A DNA stretch of 64,000 nt, from assembly GCF_000255295.1 (NCBI RefSeq), contig NC_017030.1:2728001-2792000 (forward strand). The letters are read 5' to 3'. The DNA is from Corallococcus coralloides DSM 2259. Lineage in GTDB: Bacteria; Myxococcota; Myxococcia; Myxococcales; Myxococcaceae. The translations under genes were made by a program, and so were the position numbers. The notes beneath the pieces are model-generated. The model was not told the DNA's origin, searched no databases, and saw only the letters and a list, made by a program, of their open reading frames with translations. The number at the start of each line of letters is the position of its first letter. The stretch's first letter is position 1. Shown piece by piece: positions 34,350 through 42,588 of this stretch.

Positions 34350-36050
34350 TCAGTTGTTCTGGAGGCTGTCCATCGAGGGGCAGTAGGTCGCGTACCCGTG
34401 GCCGGAGACGGCGGCGCCGTTCTCGTAGGCGGCGTTCACGTCGAAGGCCACGAAGTGCTTCGCGGGAGGAGGCGTCCCGGCCTTGATGCAGCTGGGGCAG
34501 AGCGAGGCCGCCACGGGCGTGAAGGTGAGGCCCGTGTCGCTAGCGGCATACTCCGGCATGAGCGCGCCATCGAAGTCGAACAAGTACGATATCGGTCCAC
34601 CCGCCGTGGAGCCTGTCTGCGGGGTTGTGTCCACCGGTACCTTCACCAGTTCGAGGGTGGCGATCTGCGGGGGGAGTGGCGCTGTCAGAGACGGGCACTC
34701 ATCCGTCTCGCCGTTGCTGAGCTCGAACACCAGCCTCCACGGGTCCGCGGCGTTCGTCGGCTCCACGTAGCCGAAGTAGGCGTGGTTCAGGGCCACCTGG
34801 TTCTCGTCCCACTGGGCCGTGACGGTGGTGTCCTGGCACGTGCCCTCGCAAGTGCCGAAGGGTTCGGTGCCTGCATCCGTGCTGGTGCCCGCATCGGGAG
34901 TGGTGCCCGCGTCCGGCTCAGTGCCTGCGTCCGGTTCGGTGCCTGCGTCCGGTTCGGTGTTCTGGAGGCGGTCGAACGAGGGGCAGTAGGTGGCGTACCC
35001 GTGGCCGGAGATGGCGCCGTTCGCGTAGGTGCCGTCCACATTGAAGGCCACGAAGTGCTTCGCGGGAGGCGTCCCGGCCTTGATGCAGCTCGGGCAGAGC
35101 GAGGCCGCTACGGGCGTGAAGGTGAGGTTCGTGCTTTGAGCGGAAGGAGGCCATGAGGAGAGGAGCTCGCCATCGAAGTCGATCAGCGTCGCGGTCGGTC
35201 CCCCCGCCCCCGAGGAGCCCACCTCCGGCGTCGTGTCCACCGGCACCCTCACCGAGAAGACGTTGACGAGCTGCGGAGGGGGCGGCGAAGTCTCGGACGG
35301 GCACTCACCCGTCGAGCCGTTGTTGATCTCGAGCCACAGTGTCCACGGGTCCCCGGCGTTCGCCGGCTCCTCGTAGCCGAAGAAGGCGTGGGGCAGGACG
35401 CGCTGGTTCCCGTCGATCTGAACCGTGACGGCGGTGTCCTGGCACGTGCCCTCGCAGGTGGTGAAGGGGTCGGTGCCTGCATCCGTGCTGGTGCCCGCGT
35501 CGGGAGTGGTGCCTGCGTCCGGCTCAGTGCCCGCGTCGGGCTCGGTGCCTGCGTCGGGCTCAGTGCCTGCGTCCGGCTCGGTGCCTGCGTCGGGCTCAGT
35601 GCCTGCGTCCGGCTCGGTGCCCGCGTCCACTTCGGTGCCCGCGTCCACTTCGGTGCCCGCGTCCACTTCGGTGCCCGCGTCGGGCTCGGTGCCTGCGTCG
35701 GGCTCGGTGCCTGCGTCGGGCTCCGTGCCAGCGTCAGACTCGGTGCCCGCGTCCACTTCGGTGCCCGCATCGGACTCGGTGCCCGCGTCCACATCAGTGC
35801 CAGCGTCAGACTCGGTGCCCGCGTCCACTTCGGTGCCCGCGTCCACTTCGGTGCCCGCGTCAGACTCGGTGCCCGCGTCCACTTCGGTGCCCGCGTCGAA
35901 CTCGGTACCTGAGTCGGGCGGGGGGCCTGCGTCGGGTCTGGTGCCCGCATCCGACGGGGTATCGCCGTCATCGGAGCCACACGCAGAAAGGGTAGGTACG
36001 ACCGCGAGGGAGAATATCAACAGGGAGAGAATCGGATGTCGCAGGGTCAT
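34350..36050 (-). CDS. Lipoprotein with DAGTE tandem repeats and duplicated C-terminal module
   Basis: A 566-residue lipoprotein: signal peptide with lipobox LSAC (Cys24), then a low-complexity linker of about 27 hexapeptides of the form x-D-A-G-T-E, then a ~165-residue Cys-containing module (CEGTCQDT ... CPSCIKAG ... GHGYATYCPS), a short second DAGTE linker, and a second copy of the same module ending the protein. The two modules share most conserved positions, so the gene arose by internal duplication. No known domain recognised; the linker probably spaces the modules from the cell surface. ATG 36050 leads straight into the signal peptide; the longer open frame upstream is rejected. A 7+3+7 palindrome lies 11 bases upstream. 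Confidence 0.8.
   Translation of the reverse strand: MTLRHPILSLLIFSLAVVPTLSACGSDDGDTPSDAGTRPDAGPPPDSGTEFDAGTEVDAGTESDAGTEVDAGTEVDAGTESDAGTDVDAGTESDAGTEVDAGTESDAGTEPDAGTEPDAGTEPDAGTEVDAGTEVDAGTEVDAGTEPDAGTEPDAGTEPDAGTEPDAGTEPDAGTEPDAGTTPDAGTSTDAGTDPFTTCEGTCQDTAVTVQIDGNQRVLPHAFFGYEEPANAGDPWTLWLEINNGSTGECPSETSPPPPQLVNVFSVRVPVDTTPEVGSSGAGGPTATLIDFDGELLSSWPPSAQSTNLTFTPVAASLCPSCIKAGTPPAKHFVAFNVDGTYANGAISGHGYATYCPSFDRLQNTEPDAGTEPDAGTEPDAGTTPDAGTSTDAGTEPFGTCEGTCQDTTVTAQWDENQVALNHAYFGYVEPTNAADPWRLVFELSNGETDECPSLTAPLPPQIATLELVKVPVDTTPQTGSTAGGPISYLFDFDGALMPEYAASDTGLTFTPVAASLCPSCIKAGTPPPAKHFVAFDVNAAYENGAAVSGHGYATYCPSMDSLQNN
35460..35950. repeat. Tandem 18-bp repeat coding for DAGTE linker
   Basis: About 27 tandem units of roughly 18 bp (such as GTGCCCGCGTCCACTTCG on the + strand), each coding for one hexapeptide on the minus strand, with three main variants (Val, Ser or Pro at the variable position). 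Slippage here could change linker length without breaking the frame. A shorter copy lies at about 34865-34960. Confidence 0.8.
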
Positions 36051-36060
36051 GCCGCGGATT

Positions 36061-36077
36061 GTCACGGGTTCCGTGAC
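36061..36077. promoter_or_regulatory. Perfect palindrome upstream of the repeat lipoprotein
   Basis: GTCACGG-GTT-CCGTGAC, a 7+3+7 perfect dyad, lies 11 bases upstream of the start codon at 36050 (minus strand). It is placed like an operator or a structured 5' leader covering the ribosome site; no regulator is adjacent. The remaining ~275 bases up to the gene at 36352 hold nothing I recognise. Confidence 0.4.
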
Positions 36078-36351
36078 GAGAAGCGAGCCGGCTTGTCCCT
36101 CCGCGTCATCGCCCCTTGGCGACAAGCCTGGATTGACCCCAACCCGCGATCTTCGGTCCGGTGTGGAGACGGCAATGGGAAGAGCGGGAGGCACTGCCGT
36201 GCGAGGCCCCGAGCGCGCGCGGCCGCAGGCATCCGGCTGAAACCGTTTTCGCTCCTCATGGGCCCCCACTATCCTGTGTGGCCGAGAAGCCCGGCATCGT
36301 GGCTGTCCGTGAGTTCCCGGCCAGCCGCGCGCTGTCTACCCAGGAGACGAC

Positions 36352-36780
36352 ATGACGCGCGAGTACCCCCAGGAGCAGTTGCTGGCGTTCGTCCAGGCCA
36401 TGGCCAACGTGGCGGCGAGCGACGGCCGCATCACCGAAGAGGAGCGCCAGCAGCTCGATGAGGTGGTGCTGAACATCGGCCTGTCGCCCCGCGACCCGCA
36501 GGTCGCCGCGCTCATCGAGGCGGAGTTCCAGAAGCCCGGCCGGCTCGCCGACATCGTCGGCAAGATTGAAATCCGCGAGCTGCGCGCCTCCCTGCTGCGC
36601 ATGCTCGTCGAAGTGGCGTGCGCCGACGGAGAGCTCGCGACCGAGGAGCGCGCGTCGGTGAAGGAGGCCGCCACCGCCTTCGGTTACGACGCCGCGGTCG
36701 CCGACGAGCTCATCAACTGGACGCTCGACTCCATCAAGCTCGACCAGCGCGAGCGCGACATCATGTCGAAGCTGCTCTGA
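36352..36780 (+). CDS. TerB-like (tellurite resistance) domain protein
   Basis: A 142-residue cytoplasmic protein that is almost entirely a TerB domain: a repeated pattern of D-G-x-I-T-x-E-E (DGRITEEERQQLDEV near residue 24, DGELATEERASVKEA near 90) with conserved acidic residues that bind divalent metal, in an all-helical bundle. TerB-like domains occur in tellurite-resistance and stress or defence-associated operons, but here there is no TerD, TerC or TerE gene nearby. ATG 36352 follows CCAGGAGACGAC, a good ribosome site. It is followed by a gene fragment on the other strand and is divergent from the repeat lipoprotein. Confidence 0.83.
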   Translation: MTREYPQEQLLAFVQAMANVAASDGRITEEERQQLDEVVLNIGLSPRDPQVAALIEAEFQKPGRLADIVGKIEIRELRASLLRMLVEVACADGELATEERASVKEAATAFGYDAAVADELINWTLDSIKLDQRERDIMSKLL

Positions 36781-36804
36781 GAGAGCGCCTGAGCGGCGGC
36801 GAGC

Positions 36805-36990
36805 TCAGTGGCGGCTGTACCCTCCGACGTCCACCATCTCGCCGTTGGCCGCCACCACGCGCAGCCGGCTGAAGCCCCAGACATCGTCGGTGCGGACGGC
36901 CTTCACCTCCAGCCGGCCGTCCTGCCTGCTACCCCGATATGCGATGTCCGTGGAACGCCTCCTGAGCGTGTCCAAGGCACGGCGAAACCT
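36805..36990 (-). pseudogene. Fragment of an unknown gene (3' end only)
   Basis: On the minus strand a frame ends at 36805 with a coding-like sequence (RGSRQDGRLEVKAVRTDDVWG, FSRLRVVAANGEMVDVGGYSRH), with good third-position GC and no stop upstream for over 180 bases, but no convincing start codon and no room before the next gene. It reads like the C-terminal piece of a small protein whose 5' end is lost. Identity unknown; low confidence. Confidence 0.35.
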
Positions 36991-37016
36991 TCGCCAGACA
37001 GACGGCGACCCGCTCC

Positions 37017-39887
37017 TTACGGTCCGCGCGCGTAGCGCAGGTCCTGGCCGTAATAGGCGATGTGGGCCCGGCCGGAGGCATCCAGCGTCAGCGCGGAGTT
37101 CGCGCCACCGACTCCACTTGCGTCCACGGTGGTGAGCTCCCAGGCGGTGCCGCTCCAGCGCGCGTACTTCAGGTTGTGGCGCGTGAGGTCCTCGTAGCTG
37201 ATGTGCGGGCGGCCCTGCGCATCGAGTGCCAGCGCGGGGGTGCCTCCCACGTCATCGGCGGTGTCCACCTGTTGGAGGCTCCACGCGCTGCCCGTCCAGC
37301 GCGCGTACTTGAGGTCCTTGTTCGTCGCATCGCGGTAGGCGATGTGCGGGTGGCCCTGCGCGTCGAGCGCCAACGAAGCGTCGCGCCCCACGTCCGCGCT
37401 CGCGTCCACCGTCTCGAGCGTCCAGCCCGTGTCGCCCTTCACCGCGTGGATGAGGGCCTTCTTGTTCATGTCGTAGTAGGCGAGGTGCGGAATGCCGTCG
37501 CGGCCCACCGCCACCGAAGGCGCACCGCCGTAGGAACCCGGCGCGTCCACGCGGTCCCGCCTCCACTCCCCGGAGTCGTCGCGCGCGTAGCAGAGCAGCT
37601 CAGCGGTGTGGAAGTAGTTGACCAGGTCGATGGTGCACACCAGCGGCTCGTTCGTGGGGCCCAGGCCCATCGCCAGCTGGCTCGCATTCACCACCGGGTA
37701 GGTGGGCGCGGCCACCTCGTCCCGCCAGCGCCCCGCGTCCCAGGACAGGAGGGTGGGAACCTCGTTGCTGGAGGAATAGATGTACACACGCATCGTGGCG
37801 GCGGCGCGCAGCTGCCCCGTGCTCGTGCGCGCCAGGGCCACGTTGCTGGAGAGGACGCCGCCCTGGATGGGCGCGGCGCTCCAGCCCTGGGAGTGCCGTC
37901 GCGCGAGGAAGACTTCGTAGGTGAAGCCCCCGCCCCCGCCCACGTCGTACCAGAGATAGGCCACCGCCGGCTCGCCGTTCGCCTCGATGACGATGCCCGG
38001 CCGCCTCCCGCCCGCCGTGCCCAGCGTCTCCACCTGCCAGCCCGCGCCGCCCGGTGCGCCGCAGCGGTACGGGATGCCCGCTCCGCCGCAGGAGGAGGCC
38101 AGGGAGCACTGGCCGCATGACACCTGCCGTGTCGTGCCACAGGCATCCTGCACGCTGAGGGTGCCGCAGCCGGCCTCCTGCCTCGCGCAGAGGGCATCGT
38201 CGGACTCGGGCACGCAGCCGTGGGCCGGGCAGAAGCCGGCGGGCTGCACGACTTCGGTGGAGGCGAGGGCGGCGCCGGTGGGGCTCGTGCCGCTCGTCAC
38301 GAGGACGCGCCCGTCCTCCAACTGGGTGGCCACGTGGGAGGTGCGCGCGGTGGACAGCGGCGCGGTGAGCGTCCACCTCTCCGTCTCCACGTCATACAGC
38401 TCCACCCAGGGGATGACCTTGCCGTCCGCGCCCACGCCGCCCGCCACCAGTACGCGGCCATCCGCGAGCACGGTCGCGGTGTGTCCGCTGCGCGCGACAT
38501 TGAGGAAGCCCGTGTCGCGCCAGAGGCCCGTGGCCGGGTCGTACAGCTCCACGCTGGTGGAGCGCACCGCCGTGCCCGTGAAGAAGCCGCGCACGGAGGT
38601 GCCGCCAATGAGGAGGACGCGGCCGTCCTGCAGCCGCGCGAGTGCCGCCGCCGCGTGGGGACGGCGCGGCGCTCCGGTGTAGCTCCAGGTGTTGGTGACC
38701 GGGTCGTACAGCTCCGCGCTGCGAGCGGCCTGTCCATAGACGTCATCGGCGATGCCCGAGGTCACCATCACCCGCCCGTCCGCGAGCTGGACTCCCGCGG
38801 CCCGGTAGCGGCCCTCGCGCGAGGTGCTGTAGTTCCACTTCGCGGCGACGTCGTCGTACGTGTAGCTCAGCAGGACGCGGTCGCCGCCCTCGGTGATGCC
38901 ACTGGCCACCAGGGCCTGCCCGTTGGCCAGCGGGAGGACGAGCGGCTGCAGGCGCGTCGTGATGCCACTGCCGGGCGTCCAGGTGGCCGTGGCAGGGTCG
39001 AAGCGTGCGTAGGCATTGTCCGCGTAGCCGGTGACGAGCACCTTCCCCGTGCCGAGCTGCGCGGCGCCCGGGAAGGAGTAGAAGCTGTTGCTCGCGCCCC
39101 CGGGCGTCGTCCCGCCGTCGGGGATGGAGCCCTGGGACGTCCAGGTGTTCGTGCCCGGATTGAAGGCTTCCGCCGTGCGCGTGGCTCCGCTGCCCGTCAG
39201 CCCGCCCGCGAGAAAGAGGCGCCCATCCGAGAGCATGGCCGCCGCCGGATGCGCGCGGGCGACCTGGAGCGAAGCGCCCACGCTCCAGCTGCCGCAGCCC
39301 AGCTCGGGGCCGCAGATGCCCGCCAGTCCACCGCCGCCGCAGCTCTGGGGGTCGTCGCACGTCCCGCACGAGCCGCCGCAACCATCGTCACCGCACTCCC
39401 GGCCGTCGCACTGGGGAGGGCAGGGCTGGCAGGCGTCGTTGGAGCAGCCGTACTGGCACGACTCGTAGAGGGAGGAGTACTGGCAGCCGCCGTCGCTACC
39501 GCAATAGCCAGGCAGGAACCACGTCACGATTGTCTTCGCGTCGTAGCAGCTCGGAGGCGGCGGGGACTCGCAGCGGACGCACCCCGCGTCACTCCCCCCA
39601 TCCCTGCCTCCGTCGGTGCCCGCGTCCTGCGCGCCGCCATCGCTGCCCGCATCCCCCTGGCCGCCATCGCTGCCCGCATCCTGTGCGCCGGCGTCAAAGC
39701 CCGCGTCCGGGATGCCTCCATCGGCGCCGGCATCCGGCAGGCCGCCGTCGGTGCCTGCATCTCCGCCGGCATCCGGCGAGGGAATGGACGTCCCTGAGTC
39801 CGAGCCGGGAGGAACGTCCTCGGGGAGGTCGCTTCCGGAGCACGCGGCAAGGACAAGACAGACAGACAACCACCACCAGCGGAACAT
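37017..39887 (-). CDS. Kelch-repeat lipoprotein with C-terminal propeller
   Basis: A 956-residue surface lipoprotein: lipobox LAAC (Cys16), a DAG-rich linker, a Cys-rich stretch (about residues 110-195; CDGRECGDDGCGGSCGTC), then Kelch-type repeats with the pattern R-x-x-H-x-A-x-x-L-x-D-G-R-V-L-V-x-G-G (SGHTATVLADGRVLVAGG, HVATQLEDGRVLVTSG), a second Cys-rich piece, and a C-terminal part with repeats such as ASLALDAQGHPHIAYRD and PALALDAQGRPHISYED. The whole should form two beta-propellers displayed on the cell. Function unknown; similar multi-domain proteins are frequent in myxobacteria. ATG 39887 begins the signal peptide. Confidence 0.85.
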   Translation of the reverse strand: MFRWWWLSVCLVLAACSGSDLPEDVPPGSDSGTSIPSPDAGGDAGTDGGLPDAGADGGIPDAGFDAGAQDAGSDGGQGDAGSDGGAQDAGTDGGRDGGSDAGCVRCESPPPPSCYDAKTIVTWFLPGYCGSDGGCQYSSLYESCQYGCSNDACQPCPPQCDGRECGDDGCGGSCGTCDDPQSCGGGGLAGICGPELGCGSWSVGASLQVARAHPAAAMLSDGRLFLAGGLTGSGATRTAEAFNPGTNTWTSQGSIPDGGTTPGGASNSFYSFPGAAQLGTGKVLVTGYADNAYARFDPATATWTPGSGITTRLQPLVLPLANGQALVASGITEGGDRVLLSYTYDDVAAKWNYSTSREGRYRAAGVQLADGRVMVTSGIADDVYGQAARSAELYDPVTNTWSYTGAPRRPHAAAALARLQDGRVLLIGGTSVRGFFTGTAVRSTSVELYDPATGLWRDTGFLNVARSGHTATVLADGRVLVAGGVGADGKVIPWVELYDVETERWTLTAPLSTARTSHVATQLEDGRVLVTSGTSPTGAALASTEVVQPAGFCPAHGCVPESDDALCARQEAGCGTLSVQDACGTTRQVSCGQCSLASSCGGAGIPYRCGAPGGAGWQVETLGTAGGRRPGIVIEANGEPAVAYLWYDVGGGGGFTYEVFLARRHSQGWSAAPIQGGVLSSNVALARTSTGQLRAAATMRVYIYSSSNEVPTLLSWDAGRWRDEVAAPTYPVVNASQLAMGLGPTNEPLVCTIDLVNYFHTAELLCYARDDSGEWRRDRVDAPGSYGGAPSVAVGRDGIPHLAYYDMNKKALIHAVKGDTGWTLETVDASADVGRDASLALDAQGHPHIAYRDATNKDLKYARWTGSAWSLQQVDTADDVGGTPALALDAQGRPHISYEDLTRHNLKYARWSGTAWELTTVDASGVGGANSALTLDASGRAHIAYYGQDLRYARGP

Positions 39888-39961
39888 GAGCCGGAAACCT
39901 TTCGACGGGGCCTCGTTTGTATCCGAGACCCCGTCCTCTCACCAAACTCCTGGGGCCGCGC

Positions 39962-41176
39962 TCAAGCGCCCCGCGACGCGATGAGCGCGAGGTTGCGCGG
40001 GGACAGTCGCGGATCGAAGAGCTGGAGCAACTCGACCTGGAAGCCCAGCTCCGCCAGGAGGATGGCGCGATCGAGCAGGAGCACGACCTCCAACGCCCGC
40101 GCGAAGCGGTCCCTCAGCAGATGGCAGAGCAGGAGCTCCCGCGTCTCGGCGCGAACGGAGACCTCGAAGGCATCCAGCTCGGCGTCCGTCATGCCGGGCT
40201 CCAGGCCCAGGCGCTCCAGGCGGTCGCGCGCGTAGACGGCGAAGGGGCCGTCATAGAGCGTCCGGGGTGCGTCCCCTGCCCGCACGAAGCCGCGCTCGGG
40301 AAAGCGCTGTTTCGACAGGAGATCGAACGCGAAGCGCCACGCGTACACCTGCTTCATCCGCGCGAACTCCTCCTCGGTCTTGTGATGCCGTCCCCGCGTC
40401 GTCAGCGCCAGGGCATGCGGGGTGAAGGGCAGGGGATGCGCGGCGCCGAAGCGGGAGACAGGGTAATCCCGCGGGGCCTCCAGCTTGTCGTAGCAGCAGC
40501 CGACGTTCAGGACGAAGCCCGCCCCCTGGCTCTTGCGGAGCTGTGTGAGGGCGAGCGGCCCGCAGGTGTGCAGACCGATGGAGGCCCGGTCCCGGCCGGA
40601 GAAGAGCGGATCGATTCGCGGTTGGTCCCCGTCCTCGACGGAGGCCTGGATGAAATGCAGGGTGTCACCACCCAGGGGGCGGGTTTTCGTCAGCCATCGC
40701 CGGCCCTTGTCCTGCAACGCGGCGTCCCGGTCGATGCTGTGGAAGGTCCACCCGAACGTCCGCGCACAGAGGCGCGCGAGGTGTCCCATGCCGCCGCCGA
40801 TATCGACCGCCTGGTGGATGAAGCGCGTTCTGGATGCGAGCAGGGCGAGCACCCGCTCGAGCTCATGGGTCTTCTTGGCGCTGAGTCCCTGCGTCTGGGC
40901 GACCGTCAGCGGGTGGATGCCCTCGTGCCAGGGCAGCGCCGTCAGTTCCTGGAGCGAGCCCAGGAGCGCGGACAGGGACGAGGGTGGGGCGCCCACGAGC
41001 ACCCCCTGGTCCAGCTGGCGCTCGCCTGTTTCATCGAGCGACCGGGCATAGGCCCGCCAGTCCTCGGGAAAGGCGGCGGCGGACCCAGGCCAGCCCTGGA
41101 GGATGGATCGGGACCAGAGCGGGGACCAGGGGCGGAGCTGGTGCGTGAGCGCCTCGAGTCGCGCCTGGAAGTCCAT
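39962..41176 (-). CDS. Methyltransferase-domain protein, RRNAD1/METTL25-like
   Basis: A 404-residue cytoplasmic protein. The SAM-binding motif is AVDIGGGMGHLARLCAR (residues ~133-149), the acidic motif SIDRDAA follows, and further on GLHTCGPLALTQLR and NVGCCYDKLE strongly recall the RRNAD1/METTL25 group (Methyltransf_32), otherwise best known from eukaryotes. METTL25 members methylate ribosomal protein or RNA targets; the target here is unknown. The N-terminal ~120 residues are helical and match the pre-methyltransferase part of that family (AKKTHELERV). ATG 41176 starts MDFQARLEA; a further 9 residues upstream are possible. Flanked by the Kelch gene and gene fragments, so no operon partner. 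Confidence 0.78.
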   Translation of the reverse strand: MDFQARLEALTHQLRPWSPLWSRSILQGWPGSAAAFPEDWRAYARSLDETGERQLDQGVLVGAPPSSLSALLGSLQELTALPWHEGIHPLTVAQTQGLSAKKTHELERVLALLASRTRFIHQAVDIGGGMGHLARLCARTFGWTFHSIDRDAALQDKGRRWLTKTRPLGGDTLHFIQASVEDGDQPRIDPLFSGRDRASIGLHTCGPLALTQLRKSQGAGFVLNVGCCYDKLEAPRDYPVSRFGAAHPLPFTPHALALTTRGRHHKTEEEFARMKQVYAWRFAFDLLSKQRFPERGFVRAGDAPRTLYDGPFAVYARDRLERLGLEPGMTDAELDAFEVSVRAETRELLLCHLLRDRFARALEVVLLLDRAILLAELGFQVELLQLFDPRLSPRNLALIASRGA

Positions 41177-41222
41177 GCCGGCGCATCCTACCCGGGCTTC
41201 CACGTGACACAGCGTCTGCGCG

Positions 41223-41800
41223 CTACAGGTCGCTCTCCTCGGTGAGCTGGTTGAACCGCAGCAGATAGGGAGGCACGGTGAGCACGGCTATACAAGGCAT
41301 TGAGCATCCCCGCGCCCGTCACCGCCCGATTGACGCCGTTGATCAGCATGTTCACGCCGGGTGTGCTCATCCTCGTGTTCGTGGCCTACCAGTGGATGAA
41401 GCTGGAGTTCTTCCAGAGCGGAGCCATCCGGCTTCCGGAGGTGGTGGTATGGCGTGAGGGTGAGGCCCTCCGCGCCGGAGCGGACCGTGTACGTGGAGTG
41501 GCCGCCGCTCCACGCCCCGTTCTCCGGGCGCCAGGCGAAGTGCACCTGACGGATGATGGCGCCCACGTCGAAGGGCGCGCCCTCCGACCGCGGGGCGCGA
41601 ACCTCCGGGACCGCCTCCGGTGGAGGCTCCGCCGCGGCGGGAGCCGGTGCGTCGCGAGTGCACGCCAGGGCCAGGGACAGCGCCAGCAGGCATCCGATAC
41701 GGAAGGACACGGAGAGCAGGGGCGAGGCGGGAGCGCGCACGAGGCTTCTCGGAGAGCGAAGGCGAGGTGGACCGCGGGTTTCCGGGGGTGACGGAGCCAC
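41223..41800 (-). pseudogene. Broken lipoprotein gene remnants
   Basis: On the minus strand the stretch 41710 down to about 41430 reads as a lipoprotein N-terminus (LALSLALACTRDAPAP, then DVGAIIRQVHFAWRPENGAWSG, then LTLTPYHHLR) that then loses its coding character. In another minus frame, 41223 to about 41288 reads as a protein end (AVLTVPPYLLRFNQLTEESDL). Between them a plus-strand frame contains LISMFTPGVLILVFVAYQWMKL, a membrane-helix-like piece. No frame is intact across the region, so I read it as a decayed or rearranged locus; alternatively one short lipoprotein of ~110-140 residues could still be expressed. Confidence 0.4.
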
Positions 41801-42136
41801 GCCGTCCAGACAGACAACGGTTGCGCCTCACTCAAGGGCCGTGAGGACGACCCACTGCACATCGCATGGCCGTGGGGGACGGGGGAAGAGGGCCTCCCGT
41901 GGCAAGGCAGCCCAGGAACGCGCCTTCCCTGGATGCCAGGAAAGACATACGGCCAGGGCGGGTCAGGTCCACCCCAATCCCAGACATCCACGCCGCGCCT
42001 GCGGTGGGCCTTCCGCATCGCGACGCTCTTCGTCCGCGAGGCCTTGCGCGTCCAAACCTGACACAGGGTTGTCCAAAGCCGGGGAGATGCTCACCTCCAT
42101 TCTCGACGCGACACCGTCGAGCACCTGGAGGCGAAC

Positions 42137-42487
42137 GTGAAACGTCCCGTGGAGGTGGTGCAGGCGTACTTCGATGCGTGGAGCGCGAAGGATGAGTCGA
42201 TGCTGCGGGACACGCTCGCGCCCGACGTGGGCTTCGTCGGCGCGCTCGGCAAGGCGGAGGGCGCGGAGGCCTGCGTGAAGGGGCTCGTCAACGGGATGTG
42301 GAAGGTGTCGCCCCGGGTGACCGTGCTTCACCGCTTCGTGGACGGCGACGACGTGATGACCTGGTTCGAGATCCATCCCTCCGGGCACGAGCCCGTGCCA
42401 GTGGCGAACTGGAGCCATGTCGAGAACGGGCGCATCACCCGCATTCGCGTCACCTTCGACCCGCGCCCCTTGCTCGTCGGCCTGTAG
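42137..42487 (+). CDS. SnoaL/NTF2-like domain protein
   Basis: A 116-residue protein of the NTF2/SnoaL-like fold: helix with VEVVQAYFDAWSAKDESMLRDTLAPDVGFVGALGK, and closing strands VTVLHRFVDGDDVMTWFEIHPSG and VANWSHVENGRITRIRVTFDPRPLL. These pocket proteins include steroid isomerases, cyclases and dehydratases; many in bacteria are uncharacterised stress- or antibiotic-related accessory proteins. No signal peptide. The GTG at 42137 is preceded by GGAGG ten bases upstream. The ~330 bases between the broken lipoprotein locus and this gene hold nothing I can name. Substrate unknown. Confidence 0.78.
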   Translation: MKRPVEVVQAYFDAWSAKDESMLRDTLAPDVGFVGALGKAEGAEACVKGLVNGMWKVSPRVTVLHRFVDGDDVMTWFEIHPSGHEPVPVANWSHVENGRITRIRVTFDPRPLLVGL

Positions 42488-42588
42488 GGCCCGCTGGCGA
42501 TGGTTTCGCGGGACGAAATGCAAAAGAAATCGCGGTCCGGATTCCTCCAGGTGTGGGGGGCGCTCACAAGCCCTGGGAGGAAACTCGA

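Noticed and set aside
35460-35950. CRISPR array
   Set aside because: Direct 18-bp units are contiguous with no spacers, keep a reading frame and code for a linker, so they are a coding tandem repeat.
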